Shown here piece after piece: positions 1 to 12,400 of a DNA stretch of 64,000 bases (its first letter is position 1; each line of letters starts with the position of its first letter). The stretch comes from Chamaelirium japonicum (taxonomy: Eukaryota; Streptophyta; Magnoliopsida; Liliales; Melanthiaceae), in contig OX393549.1 of assembly GCA_947650365.1 (NCBI GenBank), forward strand, positions 98,799,516 to 98,863,515, in the 5' to 3' direction. The notes below the pieces were generated by a model. That model ran no database searches. It had not been told where the DNA came from and saw only the letters and a program-made list of their open reading frames with translations. Both the position numbers and the translations under genes were made by a program.

Positions 1-1115
1 TTCCTTACACTTTATTTCCCTGATGACCAGGGAAATTTTTCTCTGCACTCAGAAATTTGGCTAAGTCTGGAAGACTTTATTTCCCTGATGACCAGGGAAA
101 TTTTGCTTTACACCAAAAATTTGACTAAGTCTGAAAGACTTTATTTCCCTGATGACAAGGGAAATTTTTATTTCCTTACACTTTATTTCCCTGATGACCA
201 GGGAAATTTTTCTCTACACTCAGAAATTTGGCTAAGTCTGGAAGACTTTATTTCCCTGATGACCAGGGAAATTTTGTTTTACACTCAAAAATTTGGCTAA
301 GTCTGGAAGACTTTATTTCCCTGATGACTAGGGAAATTTTGCTTCCTTACATTCTGAAATTTGGCTAAGTCTGGAAGACTTTATTTCCCTGATGACCAGG
401 GAAATTTTGCTTCCTTATACTTTATTTCCCTGATGATCAGGGAAATTTTTCTCTACACTCAGAAATTTGGCTAAGTCTGGAAGACTTTATTTCCCTGATG
501 ACCAGGGAAATTTTGCTTTACACCAAAAATTTGACTAAGTCTGGAAGACTTTATTTCCCTGATGACCAGGGAAATTTTTACTTCCTTACACTTTATTTCC
601 CTGATGACCAGGGAAATTTTTCTCTGCACTCAGAAATTTGGCTAAGTCTGGAAGACTTTATTTCCCTGATGACCAGGGAAATTTTGCTTTACACCAAAAA
701 TTTGACTAAGTCTAGAAGACTTTATTTCCCTGATGACCAGGGAAATTTTTACTTCCTTACACTTTATTTCCCTGATGACCAGGGAAATTTTTCTCTACAC
801 TCAGAAATTTGGCTAAGTCTGGAAGACTTTATTTCCCTGATGACCAGGGAAATTTTGTTTTACACTCAAAAATTTGGCTAAGTCTGGAAGACTTTATTTC
901 CCTGATGACCAGGGAAATTTTTGTTTCCTTACACTTTATTTCCCTGATGACTAGGGATATTTTTGCCTACACTCAGAAATTTGGCTAAGTCTGGAAGACT
1001 TTATTTCCCTGATGATCAGGGAAATTTTGCTTCCTTATACTTTATTTCCTTGATGACCAAGGAAATTTTTCTTGCTTCCTTACGCTCTGAAATTTGACCA
1101 AGTCTGAGAGTAAGG
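1..1115. repeat. Minisatellite with palindromic core, higher-order arrangement
   Basis: A head-to-tail array in which every unit contains the palindrome TCCCTGATGACCAGGGA (small variants at the centre), joined by alternating linkers. Spacing between successive CTAAGTCTGGAAGAC blocks is about 64, 107, 65, 69 and 106 bp, so short and long units alternate, and blocks of about 170 bp repeat as higher-order units. The array runs off the left edge and decays near 1070-1115. Open frames across it (for example 498-881) come from the repeat period and are not taken as genes. Confidence 0.93.
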
Positions 1116-2044
1116 AAAGTACTATATCCCTATCATCCAAAGGCTATATCTAAGTCAATAGAATGATACTTAGAGATGAGCATCCTTCGACAAGCCGATA
1201 TACAAGGCCGAAGAATAATCAAGCTTAAGCTCCTACAAATAAGCTTAAGCTAGATTTCGACAAACTCATTGAACCTACCAAGTCAGAAAGGACCGGATCA
1301 AGAGTTAACTTGGTTAAAATCTAAGTCGTAGTAAGTCGATTCAGATTTAAGACCCGAACCACAAGTCGTTTTAATCAGACCGGTTCACTCAAGCTCAAAA
1401 GGATTAAGCTACCAGTGAAAGTTACAAAACCACTCGAATATGATCCTAACCATCAAGGAAGTTATGTAAACCACCTGGAAGTTTCTCTAACCATCCAAGG
1501 GAAGTTATAGAAACCACCAGGAGGTTGCTTCAACCACCCGAAGTAGTTATTCTCTACAATAACTACTTCGACCCTTATAAAAGGAGGGACAAGAAGAGAA
1601 GAAAGGATCTTTGGCCATAGCAACAAGATCCTACAAAGCTCCCGACTGAAGATACTTCAAAGCTCCAAGAAATCCCGGAGAAGAAGAATCGAAGATCGAA
1701 GCAAACCAAAGAAAATCGAAGACCGAAGATCGAAGAAGAAGATGGAAAATTGAAGAATCAAGTCCAAGCAAGTCGAAGAACAAGCGAAGAACAAGTGAAG
1801 ATTCTAGGAGAAGAAGAGTAAAGCAAAGCCCCTAGCCGATCACGCGCGAAGCCCGGAAGGATCAAGCACCGCAACGCTCTTCTCTTTTCATTTCCTCACT
1901 TGTTGTAATCTTTGTACTTCGAAATCGAGTATCAAAGGATCAAAGACGGATTTCCCCGCAATCTCCTGATATACATTTTGTACTCCGCTCCCTCGAAGCG
2001 AGTCTTTGAAATTTGTACTTGAGTGAAAATTCAAATATTTGCTC
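1116..2044 (+). other. Promoter-like non-coding block, possible LTR or retroelement leader
   Basis: No coding frame is evident. A TATA box (TATAAAA at 1576-1582) is followed by a purine-rich stretch with repeated GAAGATCGAAG-type words (about 1640-1800) and a T-rich 3' part (1870-2040) ending just before the inverted repeat. TATA box, purine-rich leader and flanking minisatellite resemble the untranslated parts of plant LTR retroelements. No paired LTR, primer-binding site or target duplication was found, so the assignment is weak. Confidence 0.3.
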
Positions 2045-2050
2045 AGACAG

Positions 2051-3814
2051 TTATATAATAGAAGGCCTTAGAAATTGCCAACGGCAAGTACACAGAGTGC
2101 GATATTTGCGAGAGATCATACCATATTGTTCAAGCATGTCCCTGTTGAGATCATCTACCATGTCCTCAAAGTTCTCCCTTAATTGATCTTTAGGGTGAGG
2201 GACATCAAATAGGGAACCCACTGGATCATACAATTCAGGGGTAGTGAATAGGTTTCCCATTGACTAATCCATAAAGCTCGAGGTACCCATTTAGTTTCTC
2301 ATTGATTCTTCTTCCAGTTCACGGAGAACAACCTCATCTGCTAAAGTGCGGGCAGCTGCTAGGGTCCACGTTAATCCATCATCAACGTTGACTGTGCAAG
2401 TAATTGGTCCCCCATTGATTGGCCCTCCATATTAGAGGAATCCGATGGATCCTCATTAGTAGGATAGGGATTTTGCATCACATTTTCTTCTACTGATGTG
2501 CTCCATCGATCCTTTTAATAGTGAACGGCTATTTAGGTGGGTAGACCAATTACGAAGTTGCTTGTCCTTACGAGTTTTATATCGTTTTCAGATGTTGAGG
2601 GGAGAAATATTACATTGAGCTTTCACAAATTAATTATAGTAAATATCTGGACAATGAAGGACACACTTTGTCCTGACAATTTGGATAATGTTGGAATACT
2701 TCACACCTACTTTTTTATTCAAATCTCCTATCATAGTATGTCGTCATAAGGATTAAAAGTCAACATATAACTATATAAGTTAAATAAACAAATACAAATT
2801 TAAGAATTGAAATATAACATATAAAAACATCATATTAATGTTAAAACTTACATGCTCAATTTTCATCACCTTCATTTTGTTAATGTAGTTATCAAAGATT
2901 TTCCCTTTGTGAGTGTTTTGATAAACTTTATTTATTTAATTTTACTAATATACAAATAGAAATCACACCATCTTAGCCACTTGAAGATTATCCGGTCTTC
3001 AGTCCATAAAATGTTTGTAACCCCAAAACTACAAGAAAATGAAACATTGATTAGGACTTTATTCAAATTAGTCATATGGTCGGCATAACAATGCAATGTT
3101 GATCATAGGAGGACCAAACATCCACCCAGACCAATCAAAAATAAGAAATTAAAAAAAATAGAAAGTAAAGTAACAATTACCATAAGAATGGATATATTCC
3201 CCATAATTGATAACCTTTTGGAAGGTTGGTTGGAATCTTAGCCATGGAGTGGAGCAAAAAAAAATTATTCCACTACCTCATGTAAGTTTTTTTATTTCTT
3301 GAAAATCCTAAAGTAGACTGAGGATATTAATAGCACCCACACCTTCGTGGAATCAGAAAAAATAAAATAACCCATACACAAATAATCTTTAACTTTTTTA
3401 AAAAAAAAATCTTATAACAAGCTAAGCAACTTTCAATCATACATGGAGAAAACAATATTTACTTAACAAATATAGTATATATGTGCACTACTATGCTTTC
3501 TTCATAGTATGATTAGTATCGAGGGTGTCTGGTTGGATTTCTTGAAAAATTTCCCTCAACAACTAATGTTTCACAGCCACCAGACGTTCGAGTGTCTCGG
3601 ACTCTCAGGTTTATACACCCCGCATAAATTGAGACAATAGTTTTGGATCAACATCAGTAGGTGAAATAAGGTCTCCATCAACGTTTTGGTTAGTTAGGTA
3701 TACGATATCCACTTTAAATGAAGCCATATCTTTTCGATCCAACCGAATCTGGTTTCGTCTGTAAGTATATTTAGATAATTTTATTATAACTTTTTTTTGT
3801 ATTTTCATTAGCAA
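2051..3814 (-). pseudogene. Coding remnant in left arm of inverted repeat, family not recognised
   Basis: Frames on this strand include 3814-3611 (67 residues, with VDGDLISPTDVDPKLL) and 2260-2051 (69 residues, with GNLFTTPELYDPVGSLFDVPHP). Shorter stretches between them also match the right arm. Similar peptides in the opposite arm suggest that both descend from one protein-coding gene read outward from the centre. I do not recognise the protein. There is no intact long frame. A transposon-encoded accessory protein is one possibility and a captured host gene another. Confidence 0.5.
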
Positions 3815-3869
3815 AGAATGAAAATGGCTAAGGGTATATGATATCCTTAGAGGATATCATATATGATAT

Positions 3870-5422
3870 ACCTAAGTTTGGTGGAGACCCTATTTCGGCC
3901 ACTGAGGTTGATCCAAAGCCACTATGACTCAACTTACTTGGGGTGAATAAACCTGATCCGCTTGAACATCTGGTGACTGTAAAACTTGAATGGTTGATGG
4001 AAACTTTTCAGGACTCCAACCTGACGGCCTGAGCCTATAAAGAAAGCATATGCTCGTGCATATATATTATATTTGTTAGGTAAATATTAGTTTTTTCATG
4101 TATGATTTAAAGTTGTTTTTAGAAAAACTTATTTTTTTTGCTTCAACGAAGGTATATGTCCATTTATACACCTCAGTCTACTTGAGGATTTTCAAGAAAA
4201 TAAAGAAGCTTGCATGGTTAGTGGAATGTTGTTTTTTTGCTCTACTCCATGGCTAAGGCAAAAGCCAACGCCCCAAAAAAACCATCAATTATGGAGAATG
4301 TATTCTTTCTTATGGTAATTGTTATTTTACTTTCTGTTTTTCTTTAATTTCTAGTTTTTGATTGGTGTGGGTAGATGTTAGGCTCTTCTAGGATTATCCT
4401 TGCCTTGTTGTGCCGACTATGTAACTCATTTAGATAAAATCTTAATCAATGATTCATTTTCATGTAGTTTTTGGGTTATGAATATTTTCTGAACTTAAGA
4501 TCGGATAATTTTCAAGTGAGTGAGAGGGTGTGACCTCCATATGTATATTGGTAAAAAAGAATATATATAAGGTTTATCAAAACACTCACAAATGACAAGT
4601 CAGTGATAACTACATTAACAAAATGAATGCGATAAACATAGAGCGTGTAAGTTTTAGCATTAATATAATGTTTTTATATGTTATATTTCAATTCTTATAT
4701 TTATTATTTTATTAATATTGTTCAAATTTGAATTTAAGCATTGCAATGACGTCACTTTAATAGGGGATTTGAATCATGAACTATATTTGAAGTATTCCAA
4801 CACCATCCTAATTGCCATGGTGAAGTACGTTATCCATTGTCCACTTCTTTGCCAGTATCAATTTGAGCAAGCTCAACTTAATATTTTTTCCCTCAACATC
4901 AAAAAAACGATACTAAACTCCTAAAGACAAACAACTTCGTAATTGGGCTACTCACCTAGAAAAGCTTGTCCAATGTTGAAAGAACTGATGGAGCACATTG
5001 ATAAAAGAAATGCAACACAAATCCCCATCCTACTAATGAGGATCGTTGGATGCCTCTAATATGGAGGACCAATTAATTGGAGACCCATGGCGTGTACCCA
5101 ACGTTGATGATGAATTAACACGGAGCCAATCGATTGCCCACACCTTAGCAGATAAAGATGTTGCCCGCGAACTGGAATAAAACCAATAATAAACCAAATG
5201 GATGCATCGGTCTTTGTGAATGAGTCAATAGGGAACCCATTCACTGCCCCTAAATTATATGATCTGGTAGGTTCCTCATTTGATGCCCCTCACCCTGAAG
5301 AAAACTCTAAGGGTGTGGTGAATGATCACCCTAACATGAACATGCTGAAAAAACATGGTATAGGCTCTCGCAAACACTGCACTTTGCGTACTCGGTGTCA
5401 ATTTCTGAAGCTTATACAATGA
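3870..5422 (+). pseudogene. Coding remnant in right arm of inverted repeat, family not recognised
   Basis: This is the mirror copy of the left-arm remnant. Positions 5198-5422 encode 74 residues with GNPFTAPKLYDLVGSSFDAPHP, clearly related to the left-arm peptide. Positions 4718-4924 carry a 68-residue frame whose left-arm equivalent is also recognisable. Positions 3870-3960 match the left-arm stretch around VDPKLL. Frames are interrupted and no start can be chosen. Function unknown. Confidence 0.5.
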
Positions 5423-5430
5423 CAACAAAG

Positions 5431-8200
5431 CGAACATATTTATCCTCTCCCTAAAGATTTAATGGACATGTGGTTTCAGAACGGTAATAAAAGTTAATTT
5501 CTATTTTTTTATAGAACTAATACTAATACAATATTTTTTGCAAAGTGGACAATACAAACACATAGTTAAAAATTGATATGCAACCAATGCATATCTTGCT
5601 CTCGGGCCACTATGGAAGCAAGAACTTGAAGGGGGGGGGGGGGGGGGGGGGGTGTTTATTTTGTAATTAGTTGAATGCATCATAATAAAATATACTCTAT
5701 GATTTGTATGTATGTACTCTTTTTTCTAGTGAACCTCGGATTGCATCAATTTTCTTCAATACAAAGTCAAAGATATTGTCAAGATAAGTTAAAGTGCCTA
5801 ATTGATCCCAAGCATTGTAATTTTGATTGCCAAGGCAACCAAATTGTTGAATGAAATCTGAACTTCCATAGAGTTTTAAAATTTGTATTCAAAACTAGCA
5901 ATATAACTATACATCTTGCTTCAACATGGTATTTTCTATTGAAGCATTCTAATGACAAATCTTCAACCATGGGAACTTTGCAGAAGTGTTTCAGCTTCTA
6001 TGTTGGTTCAATATAGAACTTTTAAGTCATTGATTCATCTTCCTTTCATTGTTCTTATATAACGTGATTTGCCTAATAGCTGTGAAGTCCATCAAATCTT
6101 TTGGGAGTAAGCGTCTATGATTCCTCCACCAACCGATGACTGTGATTCCCTCTCGTCTCCGAGCAAGTGAAGGAAAAGACGAACCGTGTAGGAAAATATT
6201 TATTAATTTCATAATTTTGTTGTGTGTGTGTGTGTGTGTATATATATACAACTTGTATGATTTTGCCATGTCCGACTCCCGTGTCCATGTCCACAAATCA
6301 TAGCCTACAACCCTTAGATTTATGTGAATTCCAGAACAATAGTACACTAGTAAAGTAACTGACTAAACTGACTTGATCCACATCAAAAGTACAACAACGA
6401 ACCAGCTAAGACAATCTTAAACAAACCCCTTCCCTTCAACAAGTAGCAATTGGACATTAATGCAATCAAACACAACGGAGTGTGCTTTGATCACGAGGGG
6501 CATTCAATGGAGCATTTGCACGGAAAAGGACAATGACACATCTCAAAGCACAATTGAAATAGATAGGAAAAGCGTTATAATGAAAGTATGAAACAACTAG
6601 TGTGATAACAAGAATCCTTAATTGCATATAAAATCATCAATTATAGGTTTATGTCCTACAAATACCTTGAATTATAGTTGGTTTGATGGACCTCTGGACC
6701 ATCTTAGTAGTTGGGCTAAAAGAGAATGAACCAGGTTGAACCATTGGGTAAAACTCGAGTGATGTTATAAACATCACGTCCTCGAGATTTAATCTTCAAT
6801 CGATATAGGCCTTCACAGGCCAATCGAGGTCCACATTCACTGTAGCTCTCCGGGAAACAATGAATTCTAATCCATCTTGACCGCTAAGCCTATTGATCCT
6901 GAATGTCAACAAAATGGGAGCAGGGGGGCTCAGGTTTTCCTTCCCTATAACTAGACCCCTAAACCTGTGTTCTTTCACGCAAATCATGCTTGAAAGGATT
7001 TGGAAAGAGAGTCCTTATAGGCACTTGACCTCTTAAGCTTGTAAGATGCATTAGAAAGGGAGTTCGGTTGGTTGCGTGAGCTACAGGATTCCCAATGTTG
7101 TTGGGAAAGATTAACCTTAAGTGTGGGAGCACTTCGATTATTGAGAGACCCACTCTTTTGGAGTTCCTAATTCTCCACATTAACCTTCTGCAGGAATCGT
7201 AAGCAATCTAACAAGTTCCTAGTTCGAGCGTATTCGGAAGATCGCACAAGTTTTTCTAATATAAAACCCAGGTAGGGGATTTTCTTACCACACTATATTC
7301 CGGGTTGTTTTACTAGTTATTTTCCAAGGCATAGGTAAAATTTAATATCCCGAGCAAATACTAACTGAGATTATCAAAGTACATTCATTATCTAGTACTT
7401 AGCTATCTCAAAAGCTCGTGTATCATGTCTTGATGTGATCAGTTTATTCTCCTACTTTTACACCAATCTTCAATATAATGGTTTCCTCTCCTTGTATTAA
7501 ACATATAATAGATAACTGTTCTATATTAGTCTTATGCAAGGTTTTTAAACAAACAGTTTTTATTTACCACGTTTTCAACTAGCTTGCATTCATGTATTTA
7601 AAAGTACGTGGATAACAATCATGATTTTTCCATAAAGTTGCTCTCCTGGCCAGTGCTTATATTCAAGATTTCTGAATCGACTTTACGAGTTTTGAAGTCT
7701 TGAAAATAGGAACGAGTATTCGGCCGATTATGTATTTTGAAAAGGTTGCCATGCAGTGTTGTGGGTACAAAAAATGCGATTCGGGTGAAAAAATCCAAGA
7801 TAGGCCGATTACATGGTTTTCTTCCGTTTAAAACGATGTATATTGTTTGAAAATTAAATGGTGACTTCTGGATTCATGATTTTTCTCCCCATAGAAAAGT
7901 TATAAAATGGATTTTATGAAAAATTCCTTCATTGCTTGCCTTATTGCTAGAATCCAGATTTAGTGCAATTGATTTCCTCTTTTGGGCATGTTGCTCACCT
8001 TTATCTTTAGTTTTAAGCTCAATATGTGCAGTAATGGATGCCTCGCAAAGGGATTTAAGTTATTGTGGAGGGTATATTTCATAGCGAGCAAAATAAGTTG
8101 TACTTGTTTCTCAATTATTATTTTCTTTGTGAAACATATTATACTTAAACTTCTATCTTTTTTAGAAATGAAAAAAAATCCGGAATGGTTCACTCCCTTT
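5431..8200. other. No gene seen; homopolymer and GT microsatellite
   Basis: Nothing coding could be supported. A run of 22 G lies at 5631-5652 and a GT/AT dinucleotide run at about 6219-6250. If the PBL-type kinase gene to the right continues past the left edge, this stretch is intronic. Confidence 0.6.
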
Positions 8201-8208
8201 GTTCGATG

Positions 8209-8392
8209 ACTGTTTTAAAACTCGAAAAAACTCGGCTGAGTCGGACCGAGTTGACTCGACTCGGACAGATTTCGAGTCGAGTTATTTGGGCGAGTGAGTA
8301 CGAGTTTGGAGAAAACTTGGCCGAGTCAGACCGAGTTTACTCGGCTTGGCTGACTTTCGAGTCGAGTCCGAGTTTCGAGTTTTTGAACAATG
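8209..8392. mobile_element. Short non-autonomous hAT-type element (184 bp)
   Basis: The ends are imperfect inverted repeats (ACTGTTTTAAAACTCG on the left, CGAGTTTTTGAACAATG on the right). Flanking 8-bp sequences GTTCGATG (8201-8208) and GTTCGACG (8393-8400) match at 7 of 8 bases, as expected of a hAT target duplication. The interior is built of repeated GACTCGAGT-type words. No coding capacity. Confidence 0.72.
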
Positions 8393-8400
8393 GTTCGACG

Positions 8401-9452
8401 CACTATTGCAGGACCTCTAAACCCATTACATCGCACATCAATCTCAAGGTAGAAGTGTTGGTACACATTATGGAAAACAGGCTATGACAATTAAATCTGC
8501 TGAAAGTATCAAGTCGTGTCCGTGAGAGTTGTAAGCTATCTAAAAATGTCCTAAATAACCCCATAAAACAAATAACTCAGGTCACACTTCACATAACAAC
8601 AAAAGGAGTGGATGTTATCGTAAAAAGTATTAAATTTTTTTGGGGGACTTAGTGAGCCGTCCCTAACAAAGAGATCAGTTAAGCTGAAGGACTTTTAAAT
8701 ATTGTGGACGAAAATGCCCTCCACAACATTTCAAATTTTCTTTTGCCATGCCACCGAACCAGAGAATCCCGCCGAAGTTGTTCGCCGTCACCGAACCAGT
8801 GAACGCCGGAGCTGCTCGCCGCCACCGAACCACCAAACCGACCACTGAACGCCGCCACCGGAATTACTCGCCTCCGCCGCCGAACCGAATCGAACCTAAA
8901 CCTAACCATAATCCTAAGATCTACAGGATATGGGATGAATACTAGACCTAGGGTCCTCAACCAAACCGAACCGAACCTCCGGAGCTGCTGACCGCTGCCC
9001 CCGCCGCCTCTGCTGCAGCCGCCACCGGAGCTGCTCGAGCAAGATGGGAGAAGAAACAAGGGAGGAAGTTTCGAGCTTACCAAAAAAATAGGGACCTTAG
9101 GCTAAATGAAACTTTAGGGGGGTCCTGTTCACGGGATGGATCTGTTGTCAGCGACCTCTCTCACATTAACCCAATTTTTTTTAGAATTCCCTCAGACCGT
9201 GATGGAGGGGTTTGGCCTTGACCCCAACCTGCTGCAAGCATTAAAAGTTGTTTAAATTAGCAAAAACATTTATTCTATAGTACTTGTTCTTCTAGTATGC
9301 ATTCCAAAACAAAGCTCAAGAAATAAAAATAAATAAAGAAATGTCAAGAAACAAATTTTGGATTATGAAAACAAACAACAGTACATGCATGACATGTGTG
9401 CACTGTGGGTAATAAATAATGGTAACCAATCAAAAAAATGGGGGTTACATAC
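8401..9452. other. No gene seen; GC-rich proline-codon-like tract
   Basis: About 8745-9060 is rich in CCG/CCACCGAA words that open long low-complexity frames on both strands, which are not credible genes. It lies immediately downstream of kinase exon 3 and is read as intron sequence or an inserted repeat. Confidence 0.5.
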
Positions 9453-12400
9453 TTCTAAAAAGATGGTTTTCCAAACTGCCACGTGGCATAAACTCGTACA
9501 CTAGTAACCTTTGATCATCCTCAATGCAATACCCAATCAACTTAACTAAATTCGGATGGAGAAGGTCACCAAGAAAATTAACCTCCGCCTGCAAGGAGAA
9601 TATTAATATATGAAGTTTTCTATATTTGAATACCTTAAATGGTTATAAAGCTAGTCATTCACCAGGAAATTCCAAGAACGGATCCAGGAAAGTACATACC
9701 AGCCACTCTTTATGCCCTTGAAGACCATCATGGTTGAGCGTTTTGACAGCAACTGTAAGCCCTGTACCAGGTTTCACAGGAGCAGTTCCGTTCTCTTCAA
9801 TCCATCCCTTAAAGACACAACCAAAACCTCCCTGTCCAAGAAGACTTTCGGGTCTAAAGTTCCTTGTGGCAGACTTGAGCTCATTGAAAGTGAATTTTCG
9901 CAGCTGAGACGCAATTTTCAGTTCCTCGCCTACTTTGGGAGTGGATACAGTACTTTCTGCATTACTAGTGGTTGTAGAACCAGAGACTACCGGAATAGCA
10001 GCTTGGTCCCTGTTACCATCATTTGTGGACTTACTTTCTGCTGGTCAATGCACAAAATAAACTGATTAAATGGACTGTTACCAGATCAAGCCTGCCACAT
10101 ATGAGGAAACCATGGGCACAAAAACAAAATGGATATAATTACTAGTGGATAGAACTGCCAAATGTGAATAAACCATGCGCACAAAAAACAATGAAACGAA
10201 ATCAAAACATGCAAACAAAGCCCAAAAATACAAAAGCGTTAATGTCATCTAGCACTTTACTTGCTAGCACAGGGTAGAAAATAATGTTAAACAAAATGGA
10301 CCACTGAGCATTAGTGCCTGAATTGCAATGCCTAGGGATCCTCCAATATATTTTCATCACGCATGAATTATTTTAAAAATCAAAAGGCAAAATGGGATCG
10401 AAGTGGTAATACAAAAGAAGTTCTATGCTGGACAAATTCATGTATACTTGATACATCGTGACAAAAGTAAGGATTGCTATAATCTCGAAATCAACAGGTA
10501 TCCTTTGAACAAGACGCAACACTCGGGTAGGAAAATTAATACCATACAGAATTGAAGTAGTGACTCATTAATTTCAGACATCTACAACTCCGCTACAGAT
10601 GCAGGTAACCTAATTGGCCTCAAGGATTCAAAGTTTTCAATGTTTGATGGGGAAGTAACAAACGAGGAAGAATGACAGAAGAGGGGAAGAAGATGAAAAG
10701 AGGAAGAAGCACAAACTGTGGTGACAACTTCTGGAATAAAGAAAAACGAGGAAAAATCCCTCCCAAAGATCAAAAATCTAACAATCAATTCTTGAAAGCT
10801 TGAAATCCTAAATGCCCATGCCCTTATATATTTAGGACTGCAAAGAAGATGAACCCTAACCTTTAATTGACACAATAAAAGTATCATCATAGTCGGTCAA
10901 TTTCCAACATACAATAAGTATGTATATGACAGGGAAACTGATGTTTATCATAGTTGGATCAGATTCGGCACTCCAACCCTTTTAGTTTCATTATTATTTC
11001 CTTTTGTGGGACCTGCAAGCTGAAACAGCATGTGTTGCTTCTCCTACATGTGTTGGGTCTCACCTATGCGATTGACATGATTTGGAGATGGACTATCGAC
11101 GCTAATCTGCTCAGAATCACACAAATAAGACTTCTCCCTAATTTCAATGGAGAACGATATTTCCCATAAACATGTGTGTGCAGGTCGTGGGATCTGCTGG
11201 CTAGGCAGCACCATGTTGCTTCATTGTTCTTAGCCTGCTCTCAAACCTAAAATTTCCAGTGTAGTAATTAACTAGAATAGCAGGCCAAATTAGAATTTGT
11301 TGCCTCCAACATTTGGTACAATCAATCACCAACTTTTGAAGGTTGAAATGTATGCTACTTACTTCCAATTTGGATGGTGTAAGAGTTCTTCTGAGTTATT
11401 TGAATTGTAGCTGGATCATATAACGTGATCTACCGAAGAGTATATCTGCAAGCGCATGGATACAACGTTGCATGACACCTTGTCAATTAGATGACCATTG
11501 GCAAACTATAAAATCCATAAAACAAGTGAATTAACCTCTGCACGTTCTTGATCATTAAATCATGATAATGTGTGGATTAAATTGGCAGACGATCATCACG
11601 TTTCACCAATTGAAGAGATCTGTAAGAAAGAGATTTCCAGAACTTCTACTATCATACCAAAGAATTAATCATTCATGGCAAACAACATTGATTCTAAAAA
11701 GTAAAGACACGCTCCTGTTGCAAATTATTGTCTTTGGGCTGTTCAATCATCAGAACAAATAATGCAAACGATTAATCCGTTGGAACTGCATCCTTGTCAT
11801 TTTCAACATCATATCCATGCAACTCATAATTTTCTTGGTTTTCTTTGAGTGTTAACTGTCAATTTCACATTTGGACAAGCAAAGAACGATGCCCAGCCTC
11901 CCCAAGATGGAAGTATCGAGTTGCCACTTCTCTTTTGTATGCTTGTATCAACTAATTGATCTCGGAGGTTGTATATAAGATGCATAGTGCTTTATAGTAG
12001 TGGGCTTGGTTGAAATCACATGCCTCAATTATTTGTCCTTGAGCAGTCTGGCAGAGCGATAACCATTTGTTACACCCTCAATTGCCTATCTAATAGTATA
12101 ATACTAAAATGGAGCCCTCTCTCCTGTGTTGTGACACGTGGACCTCTTTTGAAGAGCCAAAATTCTTCTCTCACGTGTAAATGCGACTCTCTCTCATAAA
12201 TCCAATTTAAACCCTACTATAAAGATGATAAATACCCATTCAATGACATTTAATGGTCATTTGATGTCAATTAGAAAAATCATTATACTATATCTCTCTC
12301 TAACAAGTGAATCACACCCCGATGAGTGAAGCACACTCACTTCAGATTGCACACTTCTTTGGACAACTGTGATGTCATTTGTGCCAAGTGGCGTGCATCA

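Larger units (their letters stand above)
2045..5430. mobile_element. Large imperfect inverted repeat (fold-back type element)
   Basis: The sequence from about 2045 to 3846 reappears in reverse complement from about 3852 to 5430. The centre is a tight hairpin (GGATATCATATA at 3852-3863 pairs with its mirror at 3835-3846, loop TTAGA). Matching pairs include 2071-2260 with 5230-5410, about 2810-2850 with 4660-4700, 3285-3320 with 4167-4200, and 3620-3700 with 3875-3950. The arms are diverged, with indels, so this is an old duplication and not an assembly palindrome. Both arms carry related coding remnants pointing away from the centre. No target duplication or known terminal motif was found, so the class (fold-back element or inverted gene duplication) stays open. 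Confidence 0.8.

Noticed and set aside
498-881. 127-residue frame in the minisatellite as a repeat protein
   Set aside because: The frame follows the repeat period and is lost with each unit-length change. There is no sign of a gene around it.
1-1115. CRISPR-like look (regular palindromic repeats with intervening sequence)
   Set aside because: The intervening stretches are themselves repeated, spacing alternates, and the rest of the window is a plant genome. It is a minisatellite.
5631-5652. G-quadruplex regulatory element
   Set aside because: A pure 22-G homopolymer in gene-free DNA; more likely slippage or assembly noise.
8679-9083. 134-residue serine/glycine-rich protein
   Set aside because: CCG-rich low-complexity sequence opens frames on both strands, with no domain or splice context.
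12080-12340. Helitron-like end near TAATAGTATAATACTAAAATGG
   Set aside because: No convincing TC start, CTRR end or 3' hairpin was found.
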